A stretch of DNA of 64,000 nucleotides, from NCBI RefSeq assembly GCF_000374445.1, contig NZ_KB894407.1:230465-294464 (forward strand), in the 5' to 3' direction. This document shows, one piece after another, positions 17,504 through 25,843 of this stretch (position 1 is the first letter of the stretch; each line of letters begins with the position of its first letter). This DNA comes from Actinokineospora enzanensis DSM 44649. GTDB taxonomy: Bacteria > Actinomycetota > Actinomycetes > Mycobacteriales > Pseudonocardiaceae. The notes below the pieces were generated by a model. It had not been told where the DNA came from, ran no database searches, and worked only from the letters and a program-made list of their open reading frames with translations. The position numbers were made by a program, and so were the translations under genes.

Positions 17504-18253
17504 GTGATCGTCAGATGGCTCGGGGCGGCGGCGACCGCCGTCCTGCTCGCGGGCTGCGGCACCCCGCCCGCCCTGGCGAGCCCGCCCGAGGGACTCGTCC
17601 TGCGCCTGGACGAGTACCACGGCCCGGTGGCGGTTCCCGGCCGTGTCGAGCTGCCCCGGTACGCCCTCTACGGCGACGGCACCCTGGTCGCGGCCGTCCC
17701 GGGTCCGGTGCTCACCGCCCGCGTCTACCACCTGACCCCGGGCGCGGTGACCCGCCTCTACCAGCGTGCCCTGGTCGCGGGCCTGGGCACGCCGCGCCGG
17801 ATCGACGCCGACGGCGTGCTGGACGCCTCGGTCTGGGTGGTCACGGTGGGCCGCATGACCGGACCGGCGCGCACGACCATCGCCGCGCCCGACCCGACCG
17901 CGGGCGACCAGGGCGGCAGCGCGGCCCGAGGCGCCGACCTCGACCCGGGGTCGCTGGGCGACCGCGACCTCACCGCGCCACCCGCGTCGTACGAGCCCAC
18001 CCGCTACGCGGTGATCGCGGCGGCCACCTCCGCCCCCGCGACGCGCGGCTGGCCGCTGCGGCCGCTGACCCCGGGCGTCGAGGTCTTCGACGCCGAATGC
18101 GAGGTCTACGCCGCCGCGGACATCGCCAAGCTGGGACCGCTGCCGGAGGCCGGATCGGTGTGGAGCACCGGCGGCCAGTCCTACCGGGTGCTGGTCCGGC
18201 CCATGCTGCCGGACGAACGGGACTGCGCGGAGCTCAACCGCTACCTGCCCTGA
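17504..18253 (+). CDS. Putative lipoprotein of unknown function
   Basis: 249 residues from GTG 17504, which places a signal peptide (VRWLGAAATAVLLAGC) directly at the N-terminus with an LLAGC lipobox. An earlier in-frame GTG at 17423 would bury it. The mature part contains LVLRLDEYHGPVAVPGRVELPRYALYGDG split by typical strand-turn patterns, then EVFDAECEVYAAADIAKLGPLP and a C-terminal RDCAELNRYLP; two Cys residues may pair. No family recognised. It overlaps the convergent acyl-CoA reductase gene by 13 bp. Confidence 0.75.
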   Translation: MIVRWLGAAATAVLLAGCGTPPALASPPEGLVLRLDEYHGPVAVPGRVELPRYALYGDGTLVAAVPGPVLTARVYHLTPGAVTRLYQRALVAGLGTPRRIDADGVLDASVWVVTVGRMTGPARTTIAAPDPTAGDQGGSAARGADLDPGSLGDRDLTAPPASYEPTRYAVIAAATSAPATRGWPLRPLTPGVEVFDAECEVYAAADIAKLGPLPEAGSVWSTGGQSYRVLVRPMLPDERDCAELNRYLP

Positions 18254-19467
18254 CCCAGCACGGTCTTGGTCTCCAGCAGGAAGTCCGCCAGCTCGCCGTC
18301 GTGCGGCAGGATCGGGTGGAAGGCCGTGGTGGGCCGGTCGACGTGCACGTTCCGGATCGACGGCTCGCGGGCGCAGCGGTCGACCAGGTCCGGGTCGTCC
18401 AGACACAGCCCGAGCACCAGCGTGTCCCGCAACGACTCGACCGTCCCGTCCCACCGTCGCACCCACACGCAGGGGAACGGGACCTCGGTGGGATCGCCTT
18501 CGCGGAGCACGGTGGGGTGCAGGACCGCGCTGCCGTCGCCGAGATCCGTGCAGACCTCGGCGCCCAGCCGGGCCGCGTGCCAGCGGGCCTCGGCCAGCGG
18601 GAGTCGCGGGAGATCGGCGCGGGGGAGTGCGCGCAGGCGGGCGGCGAGGGCGTCGGCGAGGTCGTCCGGGTCGGCGTCCACGAGGATCGTGGTGGTGTTG
18701 AGGCACTGCACGCCGCCGTCGGCGCTGACGGAGTCCACCAGCAGGTCGAGGCGGGACTCCCAGTCGGGGCCGACGAGGATCTTGGCGCGGCCCGGTCCGT
18801 AGACCTTGACCGTGCGGCTGTCGCGGTGCCGGGCCACGGTGTCGTCGTCGCCGTAGATCAGGGCGAGGTCGGCGGCGGTGACCAGCCGGTCGGCGGTGTC
18901 GTGCGTGGTGGGCAGCAGCACGGCGTGCGTCTCGGGCAGGCCCGCCAGGTGCAGGGCGCGCACCAGCCGGGCCGGGGTCAGCGGGTCGCGTGTGGACGGT
19001 CGAACGAGCACGCGGTAGCCGAGCGCGACGGCGATCAGCCATTCCACGTGCGGGAGCGGGTGGTTGCCCGGCGCCAGCACGGCGAGCAACCGTCCTCTCG
19101 GGACACGCCGGGTGTCCGGTCCGGTCGGGCGTGCGGCGGGTGGGGTGAACTCGCCCAGCACGCGCAGAGCCCGCCGGGCCGCGTGGACCGGGACACCGGT
19201 GAGGTCCGCGTGCAGGCGGGTGTAGTCCGCGGGCGAAAGACTGTCCACAGTGGTCTCCGCGAACAGCTTTCCTGCCGTGGAAACCAGTTCTGCCGCGTTG
19301 GGGACGTCCGGGGCCGCGCGCATGGCGCGGGCGACACGGCCCACGAGCAGGGCGGGCGCCAGGCCCAGGTCGATCGCGGCCGCGCCGGTGACGGCGGGGA
19401 TCACGATCCGGTCGAGCGAGCGATGCCCCGCCGCGCCCGGCCGAATCGGGTCGATGTCGACCGGCAC
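18241..19467 (-). CDS. LuxC-like acyl-CoA/acyl-protein reductase
   Basis: 408 residues of the aldehyde-dehydrogenase-fold LuxC family: LAVLAPGNHPLPHVEWLIAVALGYRVLVRPS (first part near residue 110), LIYGDDDTVARH and the nucleophile-like GGVQCLNTTT. It should reduce an activated fatty acyl group to an aldehyde with NADPH. The GTG at 19467 begins two bases past the stop of the LuxE-like gene (TGAGGTG), so expression is coupled. Together with the LuxE-like protein it resembles a fatty-acid reductase pair. No luciferase gene is adjacent. Confidence 0.85.
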   Translation of the reverse strand: MPVDIDPIRPGAAGHRSLDRIVIPAVTGAAAIDLGLAPALLVGRVARAMRAAPDVPNAAELVSTAGKLFAETTVDSLSPADYTRLHADLTGVPVHAARRALRVLGEFTPPAARPTGPDTRRVPRGRLLAVLAPGNHPLPHVEWLIAVALGYRVLVRPSTRDPLTPARLVRALHLAGLPETHAVLLPTTHDTADRLVTAADLALIYGDDDTVARHRDSRTVKVYGPGRAKILVGPDWESRLDLLVDSVSADGGVQCLNTTTILVDADPDDLADALAARLRALPRADLPRLPLAEARWHAARLGAEVCTDLGDGSAVLHPTVLREGDPTEVPFPCVWVRRWDGTVESLRDTLVLGLCLDDPDLVDRCAREPSIRNVHVDRPTTAFHPILPHDGELADFLLETKTVLGQGR

Positions 19468-19468
19468 C

Positions 19469-20659
19469 TCAGTACACGCCCTCACGCACCGGCTCGCCCG
19501 CCCGAGGCAGTGGACGCACGTCGGCCAACCCGTCCACCCTGCTTGGTTGACCCATCCCGCCCACCCTGCTTGTTCCACCCATCCCACCCGCCCTGCTTGT
19601 TCCACCCATCCCGCCCACCCTGCTTGTTCCACCCATCCCACCCGCCCTGTCCGACCCGGTGGCCGACACCGGCGCGATCCGGAGCGCGGTGTCGCGTTCG
19701 ACCATGTTGGGCAGGAACAGGTCGAGCGTGATGTGGTGCAGCCGGACCTGTCCGCGTTCGCCGTACCCGACGGGCGCGCCGGTGTCGGGGTCGATCAGCT
19801 CGATCAGGCTGTGCGGGTGGAACGGTCGGAACACGCAGCCGTGCTCGTCCCCGGGAACGCGCGGGCGCTGCGGCGCCACACCCATTATCGTGTTGCCGTA
19901 GATGCCGACCAGCCGGATGCCCGGGAACACCTCGGTCTCCAGCAGCCGCAGCGTCTCCGGGGTGGCCGAGGTGCCGGACCAGACGATGGTGTGCACGCTC
20001 GCGCCGACCCGTGCGAGAAGGTCCGGCCGGTCGGCGAGCGCGACCAGGATCGGCGGCGTCGCCCACAGCACGCCGGGTGCCTGCCCGGCCAGCACCCAGG
20101 CCGCCTGGTCGAGGATGTGCGCCAGGTACGGGTCCAGCTGCCCCGGCTGGGCCCGTTTGACCCAGCGCGGGTCGAAGTCGACGGTGAGGCAGGCGCCGCC
20201 GCGCAGCGCGGCCGTCATGGCGAACAGGTGCCCGGCCACGTGCGGCCCGGTCGGTCCCAGGTAGAGCCAGTGCCCGCCCGGCACACCGTGCTCGTCCAAC
20301 CGGGCCGACAGCCAGTGCGCGCTGCGCCGCCAGAAAGTGAGGTCCACGATCCGTTTGGGCGGGCCGGTGGTGCCGCCGCTCTCGAACACGAGCGGCGGTC
20401 CTTCGGTCGCGCGGAGTCCGGCGGGGACCATGTCGTCCACCCGGGCCGTGCGCAGCCGGGCGCTGACATCGGGGAAACGGACCAGGTCGGCCGCCCCGGC
20501 GATGTCGGCACGCGGGTCGAATCCCAGCGATGGCGCCAGGTCCAGCCAGAACCGGGACCCGGTCGTCGGGTCGAAATGCCACCGCAGCGCCGCCCGCACG
20601 AGGGCGTCGGCGTCCGGAGGGGACTCCCATGGACCATCCAGCACCGTGCGCGGATCCAC
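19469..20659 (-). CDS. LuxE/PaaK-like adenylating enzyme with internal repeat
   Basis: 396 residues. The ATP-binding P-loop-like FESGGTTGPPKRI is at residues 93-105, followed by HWLYLGPTGPHVAGH, TIVWSGTSATPETLRLL and LVGIYGNTIMGV, as in the LuxE/phenylacetate-CoA-ligase-like group. It should activate a carboxylate for the LuxC-like reductase. Residues 340-375 consist of four copies of a nine-residue unit (GGMGGTSR plus V or A) encoded by the 27-bp tandem repeat, probably a flexible insert before the C-terminal end. The GTG start follows immediately after the TAG of the EF-hand gene. Confidence 0.8.
   Translation of the reverse strand: MDPRTVLDGPWESPPDADALVRAALRWHFDPTTGSRFWLDLAPSLGFDPRADIAGAADLVRFPDVSARLRTARVDDMVPAGLRATEGPPLVFESGGTTGPPKRIVDLTFWRRSAHWLSARLDEHGVPGGHWLYLGPTGPHVAGHLFAMTAALRGGACLTVDFDPRWVKRAQPGQLDPYLAHILDQAAWVLAGQAPGVLWATPPILVALADRPDLLARVGASVHTIVWSGTSATPETLRLLETEVFPGIRLVGIYGNTIMGVAPQRPRVPGDEHGCVFRPFHPHSLIELIDPDTGAPVGYGERGQVRLHHITLDLFLPNMVERDTALRIAPVSATGSDRAGGMGGTSRVGGMGGTSRAGGMGGTSRVGGMGQPSRVDGLADVRPLPRAGEPVREGVY
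19535..19642. repeat. 27-bp tandem repeat, four copies, in frame
   Basis: Units start at 19535, 19562, 19589 and 19616, with a partial fifth from 19643. The period is a multiple of three, so copy-number change would add or remove nine residues without a frameshift. It behaves like a coding minisatellite within the LuxE-like gene. Confidence 0.9.
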
Positions 20660-21217
20660 CTAGTCGATCCGCCCGAGCAGCCAGTTGCCGGGTGCCTCCG
20701 GGTCCTCGCTGAAGTAGTAGTCGAGCACCGCCCGCGCCATTTCGGCGCGCGTGACATATCCGTCGCCGTCGCGGTCGAGCCTGCGGAAGGATTCGGCGGC
20801 GTCGCCCGAGGAGATGCGCATCAGGGCGGTGTACCACTTGATGTGCCCGTCCTCGTCGATGCGCCCGTCGCCATCGCCGTCGGCGATCGCGAGCAGCGAG
20901 TCGATGAACGGCTGGTAGTTCGCCAGGAACGTGTCGCGGTCGCGCAGTATCCGTTCTGCGAACACCGCCTTGTACTCGGCCAGGTCGATCCGGCCATTCC
21001 CGTCCACGGCCGCCGCCGCGGTCAGCCCGTGCCAGAGCCCGTCCAGGGTCGCGCGCAGCGACACCGCCCGCGGATCGGCCGTGTCCAGGCCGAACATCGC
21101 GTTCACCCGGTGCGCGGCGCGCTCGAAGTCGCGCTGCTCCAGTCGCCCGTCGCCGTCCAGGTCGTAGGTGCGGAACCGTCGGTCCAACTTCTTGTCCAGG
21201 AATTCCGATACCGCCAC
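20660..21217 (-). CDS. EF-hand calcium-binding protein (calexcitin-like)
   Basis: 185 residues with four EF-hand loops: DLDGDGRLEQRDF near residue 20, VDGNGRIDLAEY near 75, DGDGDGRIDEDG near 113 and LDRDGDGYVTRAEM near 145. This is the layout of bacterial sarcoplasmic/calexcitin-type calcium sensors. The GTG at 21217 has GGGAG six bases upstream. The stop codon abuts the start of the LuxE-like gene, so a calcium sensor is coupled to a putative acyl-reductase pair; a calcium-dependent regulatory partnership is inferred. Confidence 0.88.
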   Translation of the reverse strand: MAVSEFLDKKLDRRFRTYDLDGDGRLEQRDFERAAHRVNAMFGLDTADPRAVSLRATLDGLWHGLTAAAAVDGNGRIDLAEYKAVFAERILRDRDTFLANYQPFIDSLLAIADGDGDGRIDEDGHIKWYTALMRISSGDAAESFRRLDRDGDGYVTRAEMARAVLDYYFSEDPEAPGNWLLGRID

Positions 21218-21423
21218 GGCAGTCTCCCACTCCGCTATCCGTAAACCGTTTCGACGATATTTCCCGCCGGTTGGCCTGGAATTGGTCGAACCTGCGTCGA
21301 CAACGTATCGACGGCCCACGCCGCACGCAAGGGGAGATTGTCTTACTACCCGAACAGGTCAGCGGACCACCCTTCTGGACGAGGTCTGTGGCGAAAGTCG
21401 GCAACGGCTGGCGATCGGTGGCC

Positions 21424-21442
21424 GGAATTCGCCAGGAATTCC
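21424..21442. promoter_or_regulatory. GGAATTC/GAATTCC inverted repeat upstream of EF-hand operon
   Basis: Seven-base arms with a 5-bp spacer, about 210 bp upstream of the EF-hand start, in an otherwise unoccupied 369-bp gap (21218-21586) that must hold the operon promoter. Its role is inferred from symmetry only. Confidence 0.35.
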
Positions 21443-21586
21443 CGGGGAACCGGTGTCCGGTGTCGACCGTCCACCGGGCGCGCGGGTCCACACGGGTCGC
21501 TCGACCGTCCTGATTGGACGATCGAGCCACCCGGGGACCGCGGCGGACCGACGTGATCGGACGCCTGTTCCGACCGCGTGCTCCGA

Positions 21587-22198
21587 CTAGGCGTGCGTCA
21601 GGACCGGCTTGTCCGGCTTGCCCTTCCCCGACTCACCCGGCCTGCCCGGCTTGCCCTTGTCCGGCTTTCCGTGTTTCTCCGTGACCTTCCCCTCGGTCGT
21701 GCCCGGCTCGCCATCGCAGGCCTGCTGGGCGGCCAGGAACTCGGGGCTCATCGGGTCGATGCCCTGGTCCGAGTCGATCCGGATGCCGCCGTCCGGCTGG
21801 GGATCGGGGAACGCGGCGATCCCGTGCTCGCGCATGCACCGCACGAGCTCCCAGGCCTTCTCCAGCGCTCCCGGGCCCGGCTCGTCCTTCGGCAGACCAC
21901 CGCCGCACGCCTGCTCGGCCGCGTCGATGGTGGCCTTGTCCGCGCCCTGGATCCGGACCTGGATGCGGCCGTCCTCGATATCGGCCTCGATGTCGATGCC
22001 GTGATCGCGCATGCACTGCACATACGCCCGCATCCCTGCCTCGTCCCACTTCCCGGGCGCGCCCGCCGCCTGGACACCCGCCACGACCGCCCCCTGGCCG
22101 GTCGTGCGCGCCGGTGCGTGCCGGGCCGCGTCCGCCTGGGTGGCGCTGCCCGCCACCGCGACCAGGACGGCCGCCCCGATGATGATCTTCCTTCGCAT
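21587..22198 (-). CDS. Secreted protein with two Cys-Met-Arg-x-His-Gly modules
   Basis: 203 residues with a signal peptide (1 to about 24, ending ADA). Two homologous modules follow: YVQCMRDHGIDIEADIEDG through AAEQACGG (Cys62 and Cys98) and LVRCMREHGIAAFPDPQPDG through AAQQACDG (Cys121 and Cys161). The Cys pair in each module probably forms a disulfide. The C-terminus is a Lys/Gly/Pro-rich tail (KPDKGKPG repeats). Similar exported proteins occur beside actinomycete two-component or efflux systems; biochemical role unknown. It is divergent from the OmpR-type regulator. Confidence 0.78.
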   Translation of the reverse strand: MRRKIIIGAAVLVAVAGSATQADAARHAPARTTGQGAVVAGVQAAGAPGKWDEAGMRAYVQCMRDHGIDIEADIEDGRIQVRIQGADKATIDAAEQACGGGLPKDEPGPGALEKAWELVRCMREHGIAAFPDPQPDGGIRIDSDQGIDPMSPEFLAAQQACDGEPGTTEGKVTEKHGKPDKGKPGRPGESGKGKPDKPVLTHA

Positions 22199-22322
22199 TC
22201 CGCTCCCTCCGGCCGCCGGGATCGTCCCGGCGTCGGCACGCAGTACAGCGGGTGCAGGATTTCGCGGGCGTCGCCGAAAACGTTGACGCCCAGGAAACAT
22301 GCCCGCCCGCCACCATGGACGC

Positions 22323-22979
22323 ATGCGGATCCTGGTGGTGGAGGACGAGCCGCTGCTGGCCGACGCGGTGGCCCGGTGGCTGCGCGGGGACGCGCACGCG
22401 GTGGACGTCGCGCACGACGGCGCCGCCGCGCTGGAGCGGCTGGGCGTGCACGACTACGACGTGGTGGTCCTCGACCGCGATCTGCCGGTGGTGCACGGCG
22501 ACGACGTGTGCCGGGCGGTGGTGGACGCGGAGTCGACCACCCGGGTGCTGATGCTCACCGCGGCCGCCGAGATCGACGACCGGGTGTCCGGCCTGGTCCT
22601 GGGCGCCGACGACTACCTGCCCAAACCGTTCGCGTTCGCCGAGCTGGCCGCCAGGGTGGTGGCGCTGGGCCGCCGGGCCCGGCCCGCCGCACCGCCGGTG
22701 CTGCGCCGCGCGGGCATCCGGCTGGACCCGCACCGGCGGGAGGTGTTCCGGGACGGCCGGTACGTCCCGCTGTCCCGCAAGGAGTTCGCCGTGCTGGTGG
22801 AGCTGCTGCGGGCCGACGGCGCGGCGGTGTCCGCGGAGCTGCTGCTGGAGAAGGCGTGGGACGAGCACGCCGACCCGTTCACCAACGCCGTGCGGATGAC
22901 CGTGCTGAAGCTGCGCCGCAAGCTCGGCGACCCGCCGATCGTGCTGACCGAGCCAGGAGTGGGGTACCGCATCCCGTGA
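22323..22979 (+). CDS. OmpR/PhoB-family response regulator
   Basis: 218 residues. The receiver domain (1 to about 115) has the acidic pair near residues 7-8, phospho-acceptor Asp51 (VVVLDRDLP) and the conserved LPKPFAF lysine. A winged-helix DNA-binding domain follows (about 125-218; [40 protein letters not shown]). It overlaps the sensor kinase gene by 4 bp and is divergent from the secreted Cys-motif protein, a probable target. Confidence 0.95.
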   Translation: MRILVVEDEPLLADAVARWLRGDAHAVDVAHDGAAALERLGVHDYDVVVLDRDLPVVHGDDVCRAVVDAESTTRVLMLTAAAEIDDRVSGLVLGADDYLPKPFAFAELAARVVALGRRARPAAPPVLRRAGIRLDPHRREVFRDGRYVPLSRKEFAVLVELLRADGAAVSAELLLEKAWDEHADPFTNAVRMTVLKLRRKLGDPPIVLTEPGVGYRIP

Positions 22980-24169
22980 GACGCCCGTCCCGACTGACCA
23001 TCCGCGCCCGCCTGACCCTGGTCCACGGCGGGCTGTTCCTGGCCGCGGGTGTGGTGGTGATCGCGCTGACCTACGCCCTGGTCGCGCAGGCCCTGCCGGT
23101 GGCCGACCGTGTCATCTCCACCCGGATGAAGGAGGGCGGCCTGTTCGGCGAGCCCGCGCAGGTGTACGGGCAGCTCGCCCAGGTCGCCGACAGCACCAGG
23201 GACGACGCGCTGACCGCCATGCTCACCCAGGGCGCCGTCGCGCTGGTGCTGGTGGGAGCGGTGGCCGTGGCACTGGGCTGGCTGCTGGCGGGCCGCATGC
23301 TGCAACCGCTGCATCGGGTCACCGACACCGCCCGCCGGATCGCCCAGGTCGCCGACCGGGGCCTGCACGAGCGGATCGCGCTGGCCGGTCCGCGCGACGA
23401 GATCAAGGAGCTGGCCGACACGTTCGACGCCATGCTCGCCCACCTGGACAGCGCCTTCGACGGCCAGCGCCGGTTCATCGCCAACGCCTCGCACGAGCTG
23501 CGCACGCCGCTGACGCTCAACCGCGCGCTGCTGGAGGTGGCCGTGCACCGCGAGCCCGCCGCACCGGGCGTGCGTGAGCTGGGCCTGACCCTGCTGGAGA
23601 TCAACGCCCGGCACGAGCGGCTGGTCGAGGGCCTGCTGCTGCTCGCCCGCGCCGACCGGGCCCCGCTCGAACGGTCCTATGTGGACATCGCGGACATCGT
23701 CGAGCACGTGGCCGACCGGACCCCGGCGGCCGCGGTCACCCTGCGGGTGGTCGCGCGGGAGGCGCCGACCAGCGGGAGCGCCGTGCTGCTGGAACGGGTC
23801 GTGCAGAACCTGGTGGACAACGGGATCCGGCACAACGTCCCGACCGACGGCTGGGTCAGCGTGACGACCGGGACCGAGGCCGGTCGGGCGGTGCTGACCG
23901 TGGCCAACACCGGCCCGGTGGTGCCGCCGTACGAGATCCCGGCCCTGTTCGAGCCCTTCCGCAGGCTGGCCGCCGACCGGCTGGCCACCGGCGGCGCCGG
24001 TCTCGGCCTGTCCATCGTGCTGGCCGTGACCAGGGCGCACGGCGGCGACGTGCGCGCGGTGCCGCGGCCGGGGGGCGGGCTGGTGGTGACGGTCGCGCTG
24101 CCCGCTACCGCTTCTCCGCCATCGACTCGACCAGGCTCGTTGGCCGCATGTCCGTCCAGTTCTCGTTGA
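22976..24169 (+). CDS. Sensor histidine kinase, partner of the OmpR-type regulator
   Basis: 397 residues from a GTG that overlaps the regulator stop. Membrane helices at about 16-40 and 82-105 flank a short extracellular loop, followed by a HAMP-like linker, the H-box with His173 ([11 protein letters not shown]), an N-box ([11 protein letters not shown]) and G-box ([10 protein letters not shown]). The reading frame runs 65 bp into the convergent MbtH gene. Its last 20 or so residues ([18 protein letters not shown]) lie beyond the usual kinase end and are probably a non-conserved tail. Confidence 0.93.
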   Translation: MRRPSRLTIRARLTLVHGGLFLAAGVVVIALTYALVAQALPVADRVISTRMKEGGLFGEPAQVYGQLAQVADSTRDDALTAMLTQGAVALVLVGAVAVALGWLLAGRMLQPLHRVTDTARRIAQVADRGLHERIALAGPRDEIKELADTFDAMLAHLDSAFDGQRRFIANASHELRTPLTLNRALLEVAVHREPAAPGVRELGLTLLEINARHERLVEGLLLLARADRAPLERSYVDIADIVEHVADRTPAAAVTLRVVAREAPTSGSAVLLERVVQNLVDNGIRHNVPTDGWVSVTTGTEAGRAVLTVANTGPVVPPYEIPALFEPFRRLAADRLATGGAGLGLSIVLAVTRAHGGDVRAVPRPGGGLVVTVALPATASPPSTRPGSLAACPSSSR

Positions 24170-24320
24170 CGTAGTCGAGGCAGGCCTGTCGCGTGTCCTC
24201 CCCGTGCGCGACGGTCCACCCGCCGGGCACCTCGGTGAACGCGGGCCACAGCGAGTGCTGCCCCTCGGCGTTCACCAGTACGAGGAACCGACCGTCTGGG
24301 TCGTCGAACGGGTTGCTCAC
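24105..24320 (-). CDS. MbtH-like NRPS chaperone, orphan
   Basis: 71 residues carrying the MbtH signature: [45 protein letters not shown]. MbtH-like proteins bind and activate adenylation domains of nonribosomal peptide synthetases. The GTG has GAGGAG seven bases upstream. No synthetase is encoded in the window; the nearest adenylating genes are the half-length ligase at 25.8 kb and the LuxE-like gene. It overlaps the convergent kinase gene by 65 bp and may serve an NRPS elsewhere in the genome. Confidence 0.95.
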   Translation of the reverse strand: MSNPFDDPDGRFLVLVNAEGQHSLWPAFTEVPGGWTVAHGEDTRQACLDYVNENWTDMRPTSLVESMAEKR

Positions 24321-24503
24321 GGCTCGGCTCCTCACGGTGGACGGCCCTGTCGGCGGCCGGGGCCCCAAGTCTGGCCGGACGCGGAGGGTGTCGGCAAGGT
24401 CGCGCACGGTTCTCCCACCTTCGTCGGCCGTCGCGGACCGACTTTCGCTGGTGGTGGGCGGTAGGCGGATATGCGTGACTGGAGCCACACACCAGGGGGA
24501 ACT

Positions 24504-25403
24504 GTGTTGAACAACGTCGTTCTGGAAGATACGTCCACGGATACCTGTCACCTCCGCTTCACCGCCGCCGACCTCGCGACGGTCCGCGTGGTGCCGAGCC
24601 TGGGCCGCGCGCCGGAGACCGCGCTCGCCCTTGAGCTCCTCGCCCGCACCCGCTGCCGCACCGGCTTCGAGGCCTGGCAGCGCGCCGTGCACGGCGCCCT
24701 GACCGACCGGTCGCCCGGCCTGCTGCGAGAGATGCTCACCATCGGCCGCCAGCGGGCCACCATCGACGCCCTGCTGTCCGGGGGGCTGACGGACTCGCGG
24801 GTCGTGACGGTGGTCCGGGAGTTCCACGAGGTCGCCGTCGCGCCGTACTGGGCCGGGTTGATGGCCGAGATGGAGACCGAGCGCGACACCCGGTGCCGGG
24901 TGCTGCCGACCGGGGGACTGGCCGGGATGCTGGAGTCGCTGCACCCCCGGATGGAGTGGTGCAGCCCGGACCTGGCGGTGCCGTGCTCCCGGGCCTCGGT
25001 GGACCTGGACGGTCGGGGCATCCTCGTGGCACCGTCACCGTTCCTGACCGGGACGCCCCGGGTGATCGTGCCGGTGCGCGCGGACCGGCCGGTGGCCCTG
25101 GTGTACCCGGTCACCCTCGACCGGGCCCTGCTCGGCGGGATCTGGTCCGGGGGGACGGCGGAACAGCGGTCCCTGGGGCCGTTGCTGGGGCGGACCCGGG
25201 CCGCCGTCCTCGCCGCGTTGACCGACACCCGCGCCTCGGTGGAGCTCAGCCGCGCCCTGGACATCTCGTCCGCGGCGGTGTCGCAGCACACGTCGATCCT
25301 GCGGGCGGCCGGATTGATCTCGTCCCAGCGCACGGTCAACGCGCTGCTGCATACGTTGACGCCATTGGGGGCGGCGTTGTTGCGGGGCAGTGCCCGGGGT
25401 TAG
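24504..25403 (+). CDS. ArsR-type winged-helix regulator (DUF5937-like)
   Basis: 299 residues. The N-terminal two-thirds form a mixed domain of the kind placed before an ArsR-like HTH in actinomycetes ([49 protein letters not shown]). The C-terminal winged helix spans about 225-295 ([42 protein letters not shown], here [12 protein letters not shown]). The GTG at 24504 with GGGGGA upstream is preferred. It is divergent from the MbtH gene and possibly regulates it. Confidence 0.8.
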   Translation: MLNNVVLEDTSTDTCHLRFTAADLATVRVVPSLGRAPETALALELLARTRCRTGFEAWQRAVHGALTDRSPGLLREMLTIGRQRATIDALLSGGLTDSRVVTVVREFHEVAVAPYWAGLMAEMETERDTRCRVLPTGGLAGMLESLHPRMEWCSPDLAVPCSRASVDLDGRGILVAPSPFLTGTPRVIVPVRADRPVALVYPVTLDRALLGGIWSGGTAEQRSLGPLLGRTRAAVLAALTDTRASVELSRALDISSAAVSQHTSILRAAGLISSQRTVNALLHTLTPLGAALLRGSARG

Positions 25404-25843
25404 GCCATCGGTATCCGGTGGTGGATCGTTGCCGATCACCGACTGTTCCGGCGGTCATCCGGGTGATTATCGACCCGACCGGCCCGGTGTCGGGATCGTC
25501 GAGACGTTCGGCCGAATGTTCGTTTGTCGGGTCGTTGTTGCGCTGAGTGCCGGTTCGGCTCGCCCATCGGGGGGAATGCCGGTTGGGCGGGGTGGTGGGA
25601 CTGTTGTGGAAGAAGGTGTTTCAGGTAATCATGTCGCCGGGAACCCGATGTCCGCGGGCGTCGGTCCTGTCGCGCGTCTCCGGGTGACGTGCGGCCTTCC
25701 CGGCGACAACGGCGTCCCCGGGAACCGTGACCGGCGCTCGCGCTTCGTCCACAAGGGACACCGCGGGCCTCGGGCGGTGGATCCGTGCCGGTGACGCGAA
25801 TGCCCGAGCGCGTTGGTCGTGGCCTGAGACCTGGAGCTGTGCG
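25404..25843. other. Intergenic region, no gene seen
   Basis: 440 bp between the ArsR-type gene and the adenylation-like gene on the same strand. Long open frames occur but lack ribosome sites. No repeat or hairpin was noticed, so it presumably carries a promoter for the downstream gene. Confidence 0.4.

Noticed and set aside
19535..19642. CRISPR-like array
   Set aside because: Units are contiguous 27-bp tandem copies without spacers, in frame within a coding gene, and no cas genes are present.
18241..20659. Bioluminescence (lux) operon because of LuxC/LuxE-like genes and LLM proteins
   Set aside because: The luciferase-like genes are 8 kb away in another operon and resemble NtaA/DszA monooxygenases. 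No LuxA/LuxB pair is present.
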